NCBI GenBank assembly: GCA_963848825.1
Contig: CAWKFA010000010.1
Location: 378,343-442,342 of the forward strand
Source of the DNA: CAVVSQ01 sp963848825
GTDB taxonomy: Bacteria; Planctomycetota; Planctomycetia; Gemmatales; Gemmataceae
Length of the DNA: 64,000 nucleotides
Direction of reading: 5' to 3'
Part shown: positions 12,701 through 23,416 of the stretch, piece after piece
How the letters are laid out: each line of letters opens with the position of its first letter
Position numbering within the stretch: position 1 is the first letter of the stretch
Program-made: the position numbers and the translations under genes
The notes under the pieces: generated by a model
Database searches by the model: none
Seen by the model: the letters and a program-made list of their open reading frames with translations, nothing else
Told to the model about the DNA's origin: nothing

Positions 12701-15700
12701 AGCAGTGATGGCAACACTACCTGAGGCGCCCGAGGCCGACGTGGCCGGGGCTACCACACGGAAATGGGACGTATTCAAATGAGTAACGGCGATGACCGCG
12801 CTGGCGCCCGTGAGATTGTTGACAACATCGTTGGCGACAATGGTTTGCTGGCCGGCTGTCAGGAAGGTCACGGCAAAGGTTCCCGTGCTGCCTGCCAAAG
12901 TGAACGGTCCGCCCCCGGGTAAAATAGCCTGATTGTCAGTGGGGCTCGTCAAGGTGAAGGAACCGTTGTAGCCATTGGCCAGGAGATTGTGAGCATCCAG
13001 GGCGCTCACGGAGAAGTTGATCTGCGTGCCGGCTGCCACCGTGGTGACTCCTGCCGGGGGACTTATGGCGAAGTGCGTGGCCTGGCCTGAAACCGCCGTG
13101 ACCGTAATTACCACGTCATTGCCGTCGCCGCCCATGTAACTGACCGAAAAAATGAAGCGGCTATTGAGTGTGAAGGTGCCGCCCTGATTGATCGGGCCGA
13201 AGAACTTTCCGACCAGGGCAAATGGCCCTTGATTGTTAATGATCATGAAGCTCTGCCCGATGGCCGGAACAAAGCCATTGGCAAGGGACACATTGAGCGT
13301 AACACCCCCGGCGCCGCTGCCACCACCTCCGCCTCCGCCGCCGCCGTTATTTAACTTGAGCGTCCCTGGAGAACTGACGACAAGCTGGTCAAACTGGCCA
13401 GCGCCGGTACCTCCCAGTTCGACGTTGAAGGAGCCGCCTTGAACCATCTGCACGCTGCCGGTTTTTAAAGACCCTGTCTTGCCGGCGCCGTCCCCCGGCG
13501 CGATTGTCGTGCCGGCGGATGCGGTGACGGCTTGTTTGATCGTGCCCGTTCCCCCGAGAATACCTCCCAGCACACTGACCGCGCTGGCAGTCAAGGTGCC
13601 ATCGACAACAAAGCTGCCCGAATTGACATTTGTGGGCCCGGTATAGCTCGAAGTCGAGCCGGCACCGAGGACAAAGGTGCCGCTGCCCGCCTTGATAAAC
13701 GTACTACCCGCCGCGTTGCCATCGCCGAGCGAACCGATGAAGGTCGATGATAGGTTGTTGGTGCTCCCGACCGTCAACGTATTGCCATTGAGCGCCACTG
13801 CACCGCCGCCGCTCAACGAACCCAGGGTCACATTGGCCCCCAAGGCCAAGTTAGCGCCGGGGGCAACGCTTACGGCGGCCAAAGTGCCAAGAGCAGCGCC
13901 ATCGGTGGCAGTGAGAGTGCCGCCGAGAACGTTGATGGCAGTGCCGTCCACGAGGCTCGTAGCCGGTGACGGCAGGTTTACTGAACCCGCCCCGCTAAAG
14001 TTAATCGATTCCGCGCTGCCACCGTCATTGAGACTGCCCAGGGTCAGACTTTCGTTGGGGGCCGTATTGAATGTCGCACTGCCAGTGAGTGTGGCGTTTC
14101 CCAACGTCAGGCCTGACCCATTGCCAGTCACGCTGAGGGTCGCGCCGCCAATTGTGAGAGTGCCCATGAGGGCCAGGTGGTTTTGTACGTCGATACCAGA
14201 GTTTGCGGTAACCTTCACGTTGTTCGCGAAGGTTTGCGTGGTCGCGGCCTGACTGCCACTCAGCGCGAAGACGGCCAAGCTGCCGCCGCCGGTGCGCGTA
14301 AAACTGACCGAAGAGATGGTCTTGCCCTGGTCATTTAGGGGAAGCGCGAAATCCTTCTCATAAAGGCTCGGGCTGGTCGGCGTCCCAGAATAATTTGCCG
14401 ATCCTGTCAGGCCGATTCGGCCCAGGCCCTGAACGGCGAACCCAGAGGCCGCCGCCATCCAATCGGACACCGTTTGATTCAGAAAAGAGGTATTGTCTTG
14501 AGAACCATCGGTGAAATTAAGCGCCAGGTTGAACGAGGAGTTGTTTCCCACCCCGGTAGTCAACACGTGGAGGGCCTGCAAAGCCGCCGGCGAAGCAAGG
14601 GCAAGCGTGCGGCTGGTTGTATCGTTTTCGAGTAGCACATTGTTCGACGTGTATGGCTGCAACTGAAAGCTGACCGCGGCGTTGGCTTGACTCAGGATGA
14701 GGCCGTTCGCGGGCAAACCGCTACCGCCGGGCGAGAATACCGCCCCCACTTGATAAAGTGCATTGCCACCGGCGCCATCCAGGCCCATTGTCGTACCTGA
14801 CGTTGGATCGGGCTCGGAACCAGCCCAGATTACATCCTGATTGAAGCCCGTGACGGCCAGCAGCTGTTCGACGATCTGACTGGCTTGCAGCGAGAGGTTC
14901 CCGCCCGCCAGCGTCACAGCGCCGCTACCCAGCGACTGCACGTTCAGCGCGTTGATAATGCCGCCCGAAGCCACGGTGCCCAGCGCGTACGAATCGGCCT
15001 GGGTAAGCGTCAGCGACCCCGCGCCTGTTTTATTCAGCGCCCCGCTGCCGGAGACCGGATTATTGACGGTGAAACTTTTGCCGGCATCGACGCTGATCGT
15101 GCTGCTGGGAGAACCCAAGACATAAACATGGTTCGACGCGAAGGTCGCGGTGACTTCCAGCGTGCCCGAGTTGATGGTAACCAGACTAGACGCCGTGCCG
15201 CCCAGGTCCCCGTCCGCGGCGACCTGGAGCGTGCCACCATTAATCGTAGTCGCGCCGGCATAGCTGTCGGTAGCACTGGCAAGCGTCACGATGCCGTTGC
15301 CCGTGGTGATTAGGCCGGACGTCCCCTTGCCCAACACTCCATTGTTGAAGACCACGCTCGAGCCGACGGCGGTGCTGATCGTGGTGGTGCCCACGAGAGT
15401 GACGGACGCATTGACAGCGTTATTGCCGCCGAGAACTTCAAGAGCACCACTCCGCCAGCCCCCGTGCCGCTCAGCGACAACGGCTGATAAAGCGGAATGG
15501 TCGTGTTGCCACGAATCGCCAGCGTGGCGCCGCTGCTCACCGTGATGGGCAAGGGTGTATTGCTGGGCGTCGTGCCCAGAGCGCCGTTCGTTGTTGCCGA
15601 AAGTATGCCTGAATTGATCGTGAAAGCGACATTGCCCGGGTTGGCGGCATTGAGGGTGACGGTCCCCGTACCGTTCATGATCAAAGTGGAGAGCGCATAG

Positions 15701-18700
15701 GCAAAGAGGCTGCCAGAGCCCGAATCCACCGGAACCACGTAGTTGGCCGCATTGCCGGCGCCGGTGGTATTGCCCAGGGGATCGTTGGGGCCATTGTCAA
15801 CACGGTAGACGAGACCATTGCCGCCGCCGGTATTGTTGCCGGTGGAGCCTCCCGAGACGAAACCCGTCCAGCCGTTGGTGTTGGAACCGTCGGCCCCCGC
15901 GCGCCTCCACCGTTGGCCAGGCGTATATCGAGCGCGTGCCAACCGGCCGTGAGGGTCAGTTCTCCGGAACCAAGACTCGTGTTGAAGCTGTTACTGGAAA
16001 GTGCATACGGAGTCGTGGCACCGTCAATCGAGATTCGCACGCCATCGTCAAATGCCTTGGCAAATGAGATATAACCCAGGCCGGTGTTGTTAAAATTAGG
16101 CACGTTAACGTAGCCCTGGTAGAGCCAGGTATCGGTGTTCGACCATACGTGCTGAGCGGTTGGATAATAGCCGTAAGTTGTGGGCACGGCAGCCGACGTG
16201 GTACCCATAAAAGGGGAGAGCTGGGCGTCAAAGCCATAGTTGATCAGGTTGGCGGCCGTTTGCACGGCTGTGAAAACGTTGCCGGGCGCTTGCGATTCTA
16301 AAAGGCCTGGCGCACTTCCCTGCCCCGTAACAGCACCATTTACCGTGAGATTGCCCGGTCCCGTCACCGTGAGGTTGCCGGTTTGACTGACGCTGCCGTT
16401 GAGGAAAAGAGTGCCGCCGTCCAGGCCGATCGCCGTGACGGGCCCGGCAGCGACTACCGGCCCGGCAATCACATTGCTGCCACCGAGGTTCTCCAGAGCA
16501 CCGCTGCCGCTGGGACCAGAGCCGGCCAGGCTGATGGCCTTTCCCGACTGGTATCGTGATGCCGCCGGCGGCAGACAACTGCAGACTTCCGCCCGGCGCC
16601 ACCGTCACCGAGCCAGCCGTCGCGGCGCCAAGGGCGTTATTGTTGCCGGCGATCAGGCGCCGGCGGTGATCGTCGTGTTGCCCGCATAGGAGTTGTTGCC
16701 GTTCAGCGTCAAGGTGCCAGTGCCCGCCATGGTCACGTCATTGCCGGCGGTGAAGAGCACGCTCGAAGGAATGATGACGAAGTTGTTATTGCCTGTCGGG
16801 TCCCACCATGCACTCATCGCCGCCGCACCAGTCCCCTGATAGTACTCGATGTCGATGGTGTGAAAACCGGGCGTGAGGTTGATGACGCCGGTGCGGCGTG
16901 TCTCCCCCTGAACGAAATCATTGCTAACCACCGTGGCGCCGTCGATGTACAGCATGCTGCCGTCGTCACTTTGCGTCGCGAAATCGATGGGGACAGGTGT
17001 CGTACCGACTACCGGGGACGTTGACGAGCCCGACCCACCGTGCCGCGATATCGTTATTGGCCTGGCCCAGGTTGGCCAGCGGCAGAAAGGATGGTCCCGT
17101 GTTGCCCGCCGGGCCGCCGCCACTCGTGATGGCGTTGTTGCTCCAGTTAATTTGCGGCGTCAACGAAAAGAGGTAGGTGTTGTACTGGCTGGCCGTGAAG
17201 CTTCCGAGCCAGTTGGCGTTGGGCTTGCCGTTTAGCGCCGGGTCGAGAATATTATTTTTGAACTTCGCTTCCGGAATGGCCGTGGTGTTGATCGCGTAGT
17301 AGTAGCCGTTCAAACCGTGTGTCGTCGGCGTGCCCGGGTAAGTGCCGCTGATGGCTCCGTTGATAATAACCGGCCCCGTTGACGTGTCCGTGAGATTACC
17401 GGCACCGAGGTTCACGCTGCCGTTGATGGTGACGGCGCCCGAGCCGGAGATAAGCAGGCCGCCGTTGCCCAGGTTGACGAGATTGCCGCTAATGTTCGTG
17501 AGACCGCTGCCCACGATGGTAAACGCGCTGCTCGTTTGATTGGTGATATTGCCGCTGATGGAGGCCGACCCGGTCGCGGCGCCAAGGCTGATGCTGGGTG
17601 TGCCGCCGCCCGAGTCCGCCGTGATCGTAATCGGCACGCCGGCCGCGATAATATTGATCGCGTCGGTACCATCGCTGGTATCCAGCGTCATGGCGGACAC
17701 GGCCGCCGCGGACACAGTTATGACGGAAGACCCGGCTCCCGTGACATTAGCGGCCCCCGCTCCGGTCACGGCGATGTTCACGGCTGGATCGGTCACCGTA
17801 TAGCTGCCGCCGACCAGCTGAACCGCAAGCTGATCCGGCACGCCCGCGCCGCTGGTAAAGATAAGATTGCCGGCACCATCCAGCGTCAGTGTGGCAGTCC
17901 CGAGATCGGCGCCCGTCGCGACCGCTGGCGGCACTAAAGCCGGAAATATTGTGCGCTTCGATCTCGTAGGTATACGTGTGGCCCAGGGAAATATTGGGGT
18001 CCGTATAGGTCTGCGTCGTCGGCGGCGTGTCGCTCGTCTCCGGCACGTTGGCATAGAGCACGTAGGCGCCGCCGTCGACCGCTCGAAATATCTGGTAGCC
18101 CAGGGCGTAAGGCCCGGCATGATCGGTCCAGCTCACCACCATCTGGTTGGCATTCACCTGCGCGGCAGCGTCCGTGGGCTCGGGCGGCACCAGCGGTATG
18201 GTTACCGAGGCGCTATTTGAGCTGGACGATGAACCGGAACCATTGGTCGCCCGGATGCGATAAAAGTAGGTCCCGCCTGGGCTCATGCCCGCCGCGGTAT
18301 CGGTGTAATAATAAGGGGCCGCCGGCAGCGTGATGGTGACGACGTTTTGAGTAAAGTTCGCGTCGGTCGCACGCACCAGCGCGAAGCCGGTCTGATTGGT
18401 AGCGGTGTTGATCCAGTTAAGGAAAGCCTCGGCGGGACCAGCGGGGGTTGCGCCCAACCCGACCGGGGCGCTCGGTGCCGGCCCGCTTTGCCCGGTAGTT
18501 GTGGCCGTCGCGGTGCCGGAAAAGCCAGACGTTCCCGCTTTGTTGCTGCCGGCTATCTGAAAAACATAAGACGTGTTCGGGCTCAGACCAGTCACGGTAT
18601 AGCTGGTCGCCTCTTGTGACGCCGTCGCCACGGGCGCGAAATGGACGCCGTCGGTAGATGCTTGAATGACATAGCTGGTGGCGAAGTTTGGCGAGGTGCT

Positions 18701-20606
18701 GCTGTCGGTCCAGTTCAGTTCAACCTGTGAACCTGACAACGCCTGCGCCGTGAGGTTGCCCGGAACGTTGGGGGCCTGGGTCTGCGCTGACGGCCCGGTA
18801 AGGCCATAGACAGTCAAGAAATGGCTGGTGCCCACAAAGACCTGGCCATTGGCGACCGTTGGCGCCGCGAATTTGACGACCGAGTCCAAAGCATCGCCTT
18901 GCTTTTGATTGCTGTTCCATATCTCGGTGTTAAGGGTTCGCGCATCGTAGGCATGTAAATCGAGGTGATTGCGGTCGATGATCCAGACGACGCCGTCGTG
19001 ATTGCCGTTGGCGGAAATGACGACCGAGCCTGGCTCAAACCCAAAACTGCCGTTGGCCGTCTGCGAAGTTGCCTGCAAAACGCCGTTGGCACCGATGAGA
19101 TAGGCCTTGGCGGTGTTGTTGTAGCCGCTGACGGCGTAAAGCTCGCCCTGAAAGTAGGCCGGCGTGCTCAAGAGACCATTTATCAATACCGGCGGCGTAT
19201 TTTGACCCGTGCCATTGGGTATCGCATTGACGACGTTATCGCCGTTCGCGTTGAATTTTCCCATGTTGTCGCGATCGACAAGGTAGATTTTGCCCTCTTT
19301 GCCGGCCGCCACCAGCAGATGGGGATGATTGGGAATGCCAGCCGAATCCGGCAAGACGAGCGGGGCGCCCGAACCAAAGTCCTCGTCGGCATTGTCAAGC
19401 GCCACGACGTTGTAAGGGGTGAAATAATCCGCAATCTTGAGGCCCCAGCCATTGGCGTTTTGGCTGGAGGCGTTGGTCGTGGGATCGGCGACCACTTTGA
19501 CGAGCGATTCGTAATAGCTGCGGTCGGCCGGAAAGCCGTTGGCATCCGGCGTGGGGTTGCTATTACGGCCAAAGCCATTGCCCGTCTCGAAATAGAAAGC
19601 GCTGCCATCCGGCTCAAAGGTCAGCCCGCCGCCGCCCTCCCAGATCCCCGCGCCGGAGCCGTTGGGATCGGTATTCAAGACGCCCGCGAGCACCATGCCA
19701 TTGGCCTGGAGATTGCTGACGTTCCAGGCCGCCACCCAGCCATGATACGGCCGCTGGTCGCCATGCGAGGCCCATTCGACGTACACCATCCCGTTAACGA
19801 GGCTCAGCGCCGGACGATTGGCCTCTCGCAGCGCGTTGAACTGAACCACGCCGCCCACGCTGCCATCCCCGCTGCCAACCACATAAATCGGCGTCTTATT
19901 GGTGTTGCCGCCCGTCGTATCGCCAATCACAAACGACGCGACACGATCGGCACCGTTGGCGATATTAATGGCATGGAGCCGCTGGACATAGTGAACGGTG
20001 GTGCCGACCAGTCTCCTTGGTCTTCACATCCACGTAGAGCGTATTCGTGGAGGGGTCGATCACCGGCGTTCCGGTGATGCCGATCGAAGGTAAGATGTCG
20101 GTGGAACCCATGTCGGCCTGTCCAAGCGTGGTGACCGATGAAGCCCCGGGCAGGAAATCATTGCTGTTGGTGGTGTCCAGAAAGCCGCGCTGCCAGAGTA
20201 TGGCCCCGGTCGCGGAGTTGACGGCATACAACGAATCGTTCTCGGTGGCGACGAAGGCCACCGACGCATAGGTGCCGGCATTCGCCCCGGTTATCGTGAC
20301 ATTGGTAAGCACGAGAGGCTGGGCGACCAACTGGCCGTCGACGGGCGTGGAATAGAGCTTGCCAAACGCCACCGTATTAAGGTTCAGGGGCGTCAGATCG
20401 GTTTCGGTAAGGTTCGCGCCCGTCGCCTGGTAATCGGTGTGAAAAGTAGTGATATTGGTCGCGAACAGCACCCGGTCTTCAAGTTGCTCCACGAGCGGCC
20501 TGAACCGTCGCCGCAACGAGTCAGCGTTTTTGCCGGACTGCGCCAATAACGTGCGTTTCTTTCGGACCGTCGTGCGCGAAATCGCGAAGAATGGCCATTT
20601 CATCAT
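9712..20606 (-). CDS. Giant secreted protein A: PQQ-like propeller, FN3, PA14, autotransporter-type repeats, cohesin- and dockerin-like modules
   Basis: Predicted surface protein of about 3,630 residues, paralogous to the next gene. The N-terminus has VEQLEDRVLFA (planctomycete LExLEDR motif) after a basic segment. Then come a PQQ-type propeller (20400-18790), three fibronectin type III domains (18780-17960), beta-strand repeat regions with two PA14-like domains (about 17310-16800 and 16250-15740), a jelly-roll-like module (14900-14280), Ig-like repeats (13100-11900), a cohesin-like module (11450-11050), dockerin-like loops (GDANGDRIVDGLD and GDFSVDAGDVSTID, 11000-10800), a second cohesin-like module (10650-10210) and a tail SVLDKLFADLLGAIDS. 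About ten frame breaks are needed (near 20000, 17945, 17015, 16655, 16545, 15905, 15445, 10790, 10645 and 10190). Module order and homology across each break support one gene rather than many. The gap to the next gene is 77 bp. The role is inferred: adhesion or a polysaccharide-associated surface scaffold. Confidence 0.82.
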
Positions 20607-20774
20607 GAGAGGACAATCCCGCCAAAGAAGGGGCAGCCAGTACGTGCGCCTGCGAAAGAAGGCAATCTGCTAATATCGCGGAAATCCGCCAAAAAGCCAG
20701 CAAATAATTGCCTCGCCGCAAAAGTGCAAAAGTGGGGTGTGGCCACCGATTCTGGGGGATGAGGTTTTGGACCA

Positions 20775-20880
20775 CTAGCAGCCCGTTGAAAAAGGGGTCA
20801 GACCCCTTCGATACCCTGCAAAAACGTTGAAAACTCTGTTCGCTTCAGGGGGTCTGACCCCTTTTTCAACGGGCTGCTAG
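20775..20880. repeat. REP/MITE-like palindrome, copy 1 (CTAGCAGCCCGTTG arms)
   Basis: A 106-bp element with near-perfect inverted ends: CTAGCAGCCCGTTG outside, then AAAAAGGGGTCAGACCCC, mirrored on the right. The roughly 40-bp centre (ATACCCTGCAAAAACGTTG, then AAAACTCTGTTCGCTTCA) recurs in the copies at 37231 and 50293 (the latter inverted). No coding capacity. It lies 170 bp upstream of the start of the giant gene and about 0.9 kb from a REP-associated transposase. Confidence 0.9.
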
Positions 20881-21029
20881 GCCGACCACTGGCTGGCATT
20901 CCGTACACAGACCAGGGCGGACATGCCGGAGATGTTTTACGACGCCATCGCGCCACGGGTGCCATTGAGGATACTCGCCTGTAAAAATGGTATGTATGCG
21001 TGCACCGGGCACCCCCCGCCACGACGCCT

Positions 21030-21065
21030 ACCATTTTGCATACCATTTTGCATACCATTTTGCTA
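21030..21065. repeat. Three tandem 12-bp repeats
   Basis: Three adjacent copies of ACCATTTTGCAT, the last ending in TA instead of AT. A partial inverted match (AAAAATGGTATG) lies about 35 bp to the left. Function unknown; it may simply be slippage-generated DNA. Confidence 0.7.
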
Positions 21066-21246
21066 TGCGGCGGGACTGCGTTGCATAGCCGCCGCCGCGT
21101 CGCCAGGAACGGTAACTTGTTTTGCCGTTCGGTTGGCAGTCCGCCATGGACGCCAGAAACCCCGGAGCCTTACGACGCACAAACTAACGGTGATACGCGG
21201 TTAGCCTCCTGCCAGTAAAAAGAAGGCCTCAGCTCACCCGAATCGC

Positions 21247-21314
21247 CTAGCTCCCCGTTGAAAAAGGGGTCAGGGTATCGAAGGGGTCTGACCCCTTTTT
21301 CAACGGGCTGCTAG
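21247..21314. repeat. REP/MITE-like palindrome, copy 2 (internally deleted)
   Basis: Shorter 68-bp copy of the same element: the left arm reads CTAGCTCCCCGTTGAAAAAG and the right arm ends CAACGGGCTGCTAG. Most of the conserved centre is missing; only GGGTATCGAAG remains between the GGGGTC blocks. It looks like an internal deletion derivative of copy 1. Confidence 0.85.
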
Positions 21315-21635
21315 CTGCAACCAGACTATTTGGCCACGCCCGCAAAAGTAACCTTGCCGGCCCCAAGCTCGCCCTTCCACCCCTGCCCCGGCCGCTGGAT
21401 GGCAGACTGGCGCACCCGACCGCCCTGCGCCCTCCCACCAGGATCGTTGCATCCATTTCACGTTTCACTACACCCCAAAAGCTTGTATTGCCCGATGCGT
21501 CGTTGCACTGCAACGAGTGAAACGATGCAACGACTGGCATCTTCACGATTGGGCTATCTCCTGGCTCGGCGTGTCATGGTAGGATGCGTTTGCCGGCAAA
21601 AAAGTTCCCTCTTGCGGTGGGGTTAATGGTCGCCA

Positions 21636-22412
21636 GAGGAAAAAAAGGGGACGCGGACAGTTAACCTTGACGAAGGCCATTGTATTGGCTAGCTTGGAGC
21701 GATGCCACGTCAACCTCGTGCTGCTCCTGGTGGTTATGTGTACCATGCGATCAACCGGGCGGTGGCGCGCCTGCCGCTTTTGCAGAAGGACGGTGATTAT
21801 CAAGCCTTCGAGCGAGTGCTGGTTGAGGCCATGGCGAAACATCCGGTTAGGCTCTTGAGTTATTGTTTAATGCCCAATCATTGGCATTTTGTCCTGTGGC
21901 CACGCGCTGATCACGAGATGACAAACTTCCTGCGTTGGCTGACTCATACGCATACCCAACGTTGGCACGCGCATTATCACACTGCGGGCACTGGGCACGT
22001 GTATCAGGGACGTTTCCGGGCTTTTCCGATTCAAGAGGACGATCATCTCTATACGGTGCTGCGCTACGTCGAGCGCAATGCGTTGCGTGCCGGCTTGGTG
22101 GAGCGCCGAGCAATGGCGCTGGTCGAGTCTGTATCATCGACATGCCGGCGAGAATGATCCGATCCGGCCCCTGCTACAGGACTGGCCTTTACCCTATCCT
22201 AAAGATTGGCTGCAACGGGTCAACAAGCCGGAAACCGAAGCCGAGTTAGAGGCCGTACGCGTGGCGGTGGATCGCAGCCAACCGTTCGGTTCGGAAACCT
22301 GGCAAAAGCGCACGGGCAAGAAGTTGAACCTAGCATACACGTTCCGCAAACCCGGACGCCCAAAAAAGAACGCCATCGGTTAATCAAAACTGTCCGCGTC
22401 CCCTTTTCCTCC
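21636..22412 (+). mobile_element. REP-associated tyrosine transposase unit with inverted flanks
   Basis: The transposase gene is bracketed by inverted copies of a short sequence. The left flank (21636-21665) reads GAGGAAAAAAAGGGGACGCG then GACAGTTAAC. The right flank (22380-22412) is its reverse complement with small differences: GTTAATCAAAACTGTCCGCG then TCCCCTTTTCCTC. Such gene-bracketing palindromes are typical of RAYT (IS200-like Y1 transposase) loci. No target duplication can be defined. Confidence 0.75.
21702..22383 (+). CDS. REP-associated tyrosine transposase (IS200-like, Y1 family), frameshifted
   Basis: A single-strand transposase of the RAYT/TnpA-REP group, which acts on REP-type palindromes through a catalytic tyrosine. 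The start context MPRQPRAAPGGYVYHAINR is typical of the group. The metal-binding HUH motif is seen as MPNHWHFVLWP, and a candidate catalytic Tyr sits in VLRYVERNALRAG. The C-terminal half (EQWRWSSLYHR to GRPKKNAIG) is in a different frame: the N-terminal frame runs into the wrong phase near 22108 and stops at 22157, while the continuation ends at 22383. A run of C at the break is two bases long here and three in the duplicated copy, so the break may be a real mutation or a sequence error. The gene is flanked by inverted repeats and lies close to two REP-like palindromes. Confidence 0.88.
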
Positions 22413-22746
22413 TCCGTTGCGTGCCGGCTTGGTGGAGCGCCCGAGCAATGGCGCTGGTCGAGTCTGTATCATCGACATGCCGGCGAGAATGATCCGATCC
22501 GGCCCCTGCTACAGGACTGGCCTTTACCCTATCCTAAAGATTGGCTGCAACGGGTCAACAAGCCGGAAACCGAAGCCGAGTTAGAGGCCGTACGCGTGGC
22601 GGTGGATCGCAGCCAACCGTTCGGTTCGGAAACCTGGCAAATTCGCACGGGCAAGAAGTTGAACCTAGCATACACGTTCCGCAAACCCGGACGCCCAAAA
22701 AAGAACGCCATCGGTTAATCAAAACTGTCCGCGTCCCCTTTTCCTC
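22081..22746. repeat. Tandem duplication of the transposase 3' half
   Basis: Bases 22081-22411 are repeated almost exactly at 22415-22746. Visible differences are one extra C (GAGCGCC versus GAGCGCCC) and AAAGCG versus AAATTCG in the tail. The second copy therefore carries an orphan C-terminal half of the transposase (to the TAA at 22716-22718) and a second right flank (ACTGTCCGCGTCCCC). Its only open frame begins inside the first copy and crosses the junction. It could be a real duplication or an assembly artefact. Confidence 0.9.
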
Positions 22747-22761
22747 GCCAAAAGGATCATC

Positions 22762-23403
22762 ATGCCCTCGGTCTTTTGGAACTGGCGAATTGGCTTGCTG
22801 GCAACGATGACCGTTGCCACGGGTATCGCCTTGATGTCGATCATCTTCGCTGGCGGCCAGACCGGGCCAGGTGTCGGCGACGGCGGCAAGCCACGGCCAA
22901 AGGAGCGTGAGCTCAGGGACATTGACGGGACAAGCCACCGGCCCTTTGATGACCCTGAAGTGCGGGCCGTCCTGCTTGTATTCGTCGTGCCCGATTGCCC
23001 CATTGCCAACTCGTATATGCCGGAATTCAATCGACTGTATGCGGATTACGGGCCGCGGGGTGTGCGGTTGTTCCTGATCCAGGTCGATCCGCAGTTGTCC
23101 ATCGAGGGCGCGCGCGAACATGCCCGCAATTATCAGCTTCGACCTCCCGTCGTCCTGGACGAACGCCATGCCTGGGTGCGGAAGGTGGGCGCCACGGTTA
23201 CGCCGGAAGCGGCCGTGCTCTCACCCGCGGGGGATTTGCTCTACGTCGGCCGTATCGATAACCGCTATCCTGAACTCGGCAAGCGGCGGGATCAGGTCAC
23301 CGCGCACGACCTCCGCGACGCACTGGACGCTGTCCTGGCCGGCCGCCCGGTTCCTGAGCCAAGAAATAAGGCCGTGGGGTGCAGCATCCCGGACCTTCCC
23401 TAA
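22762..23403 (+). CDS. Membrane-anchored redoxin (thioredoxin-fold protein)
   Basis: A 213-residue exported thioredoxin-fold protein of the redoxin/AhpC-TSA type. The N-terminus has a hydrophobic segment (residues 9-30, WRIGLLATMTVATGIALMS) serving as signal or anchor. The strand-helix core VLLVFVVPDCPIANSYMPEF carries one cysteine where classical thioredoxins have CxxC, so it is not a standard dithiol oxidoreductase. The middle DPQLSIEGAREHA and ATVTPEAAVLSPAGDLLYVG fit the fold, including the cis-Pro region (VTPEA). A C-terminal GCSIPDLP provides a second cysteine. AAGGA lies just upstream of the start. Only 13 bp separate it from the cytochrome c/copper monooxygenase gene, and the two families are often paired in planctomycetes, so a joint periplasmic redox role is inferred. 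Confidence 0.85.
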   Translation: MPSVFWNWRIGLLATMTVATGIALMSIIFAGGQTGPGVGDGGKPRPKERELRDIDGTSHRPFDDPEVRAVLLVFVVPDCPIANSYMPEFNRLYADYGPRGVRLFLIQVDPQLSIEGAREHARNYQLRPPVVLDERHAWVRKVGATVTPEAAVLSPAGDLLYVGRIDNRYPELGKRRDQVTAHDLRDALDAVLAGRPVPEPRNKAVGCSIPDLP

Positions 23404-23416
23404 CTAGGACAATGAC

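Larger units (their letters stand above)
20607..21701. other. Gene-free stretch with palindromic repeats
   Basis: About 1.1 kb upstream of the giant gene with no open frame that resembles a protein. It holds two palindromic elements (20775-20880 and 21247-21314) and a short tandem repeat (21030-21065). The promoter of the giant gene must lie near its right end, but no convincing -35/-10 pair was recognised. Confidence 0.6.

Noticed and set aside
13315..13345. Programmed frameshift at the poly-Gly run in giant A
   Set aside because: The frame is continuous across this run (Gly-rich linker); the actual breaks are elsewhere.
1437..19900. Long plus-strand open frames (for example 6872-7825, 5312-5869, 18965-20077)
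   Set aside because: They are antisense to the repeat-rich giant genes; their Pro/Val/Ala-rich composition follows from the Gly/Thr/Asn-rich codons on the other strand.
825..20606. Classical autotransporters (type Va)
   Set aside because: Beta-strand passenger repeats are present but there is no C-terminal barrel; dockerin-like modules take that place.
19965..20606. Stand-alone 213-residue PQQ protein
   Set aside because: Its end is a frame break; the propeller continues directly in the next frame (open to 17747), so it is the N-terminus of giant A.
22206..22718. Second independent transposase gene
   Set aside because: It contains only the duplicated C-terminal half and begins in the wrong frame of the first copy.
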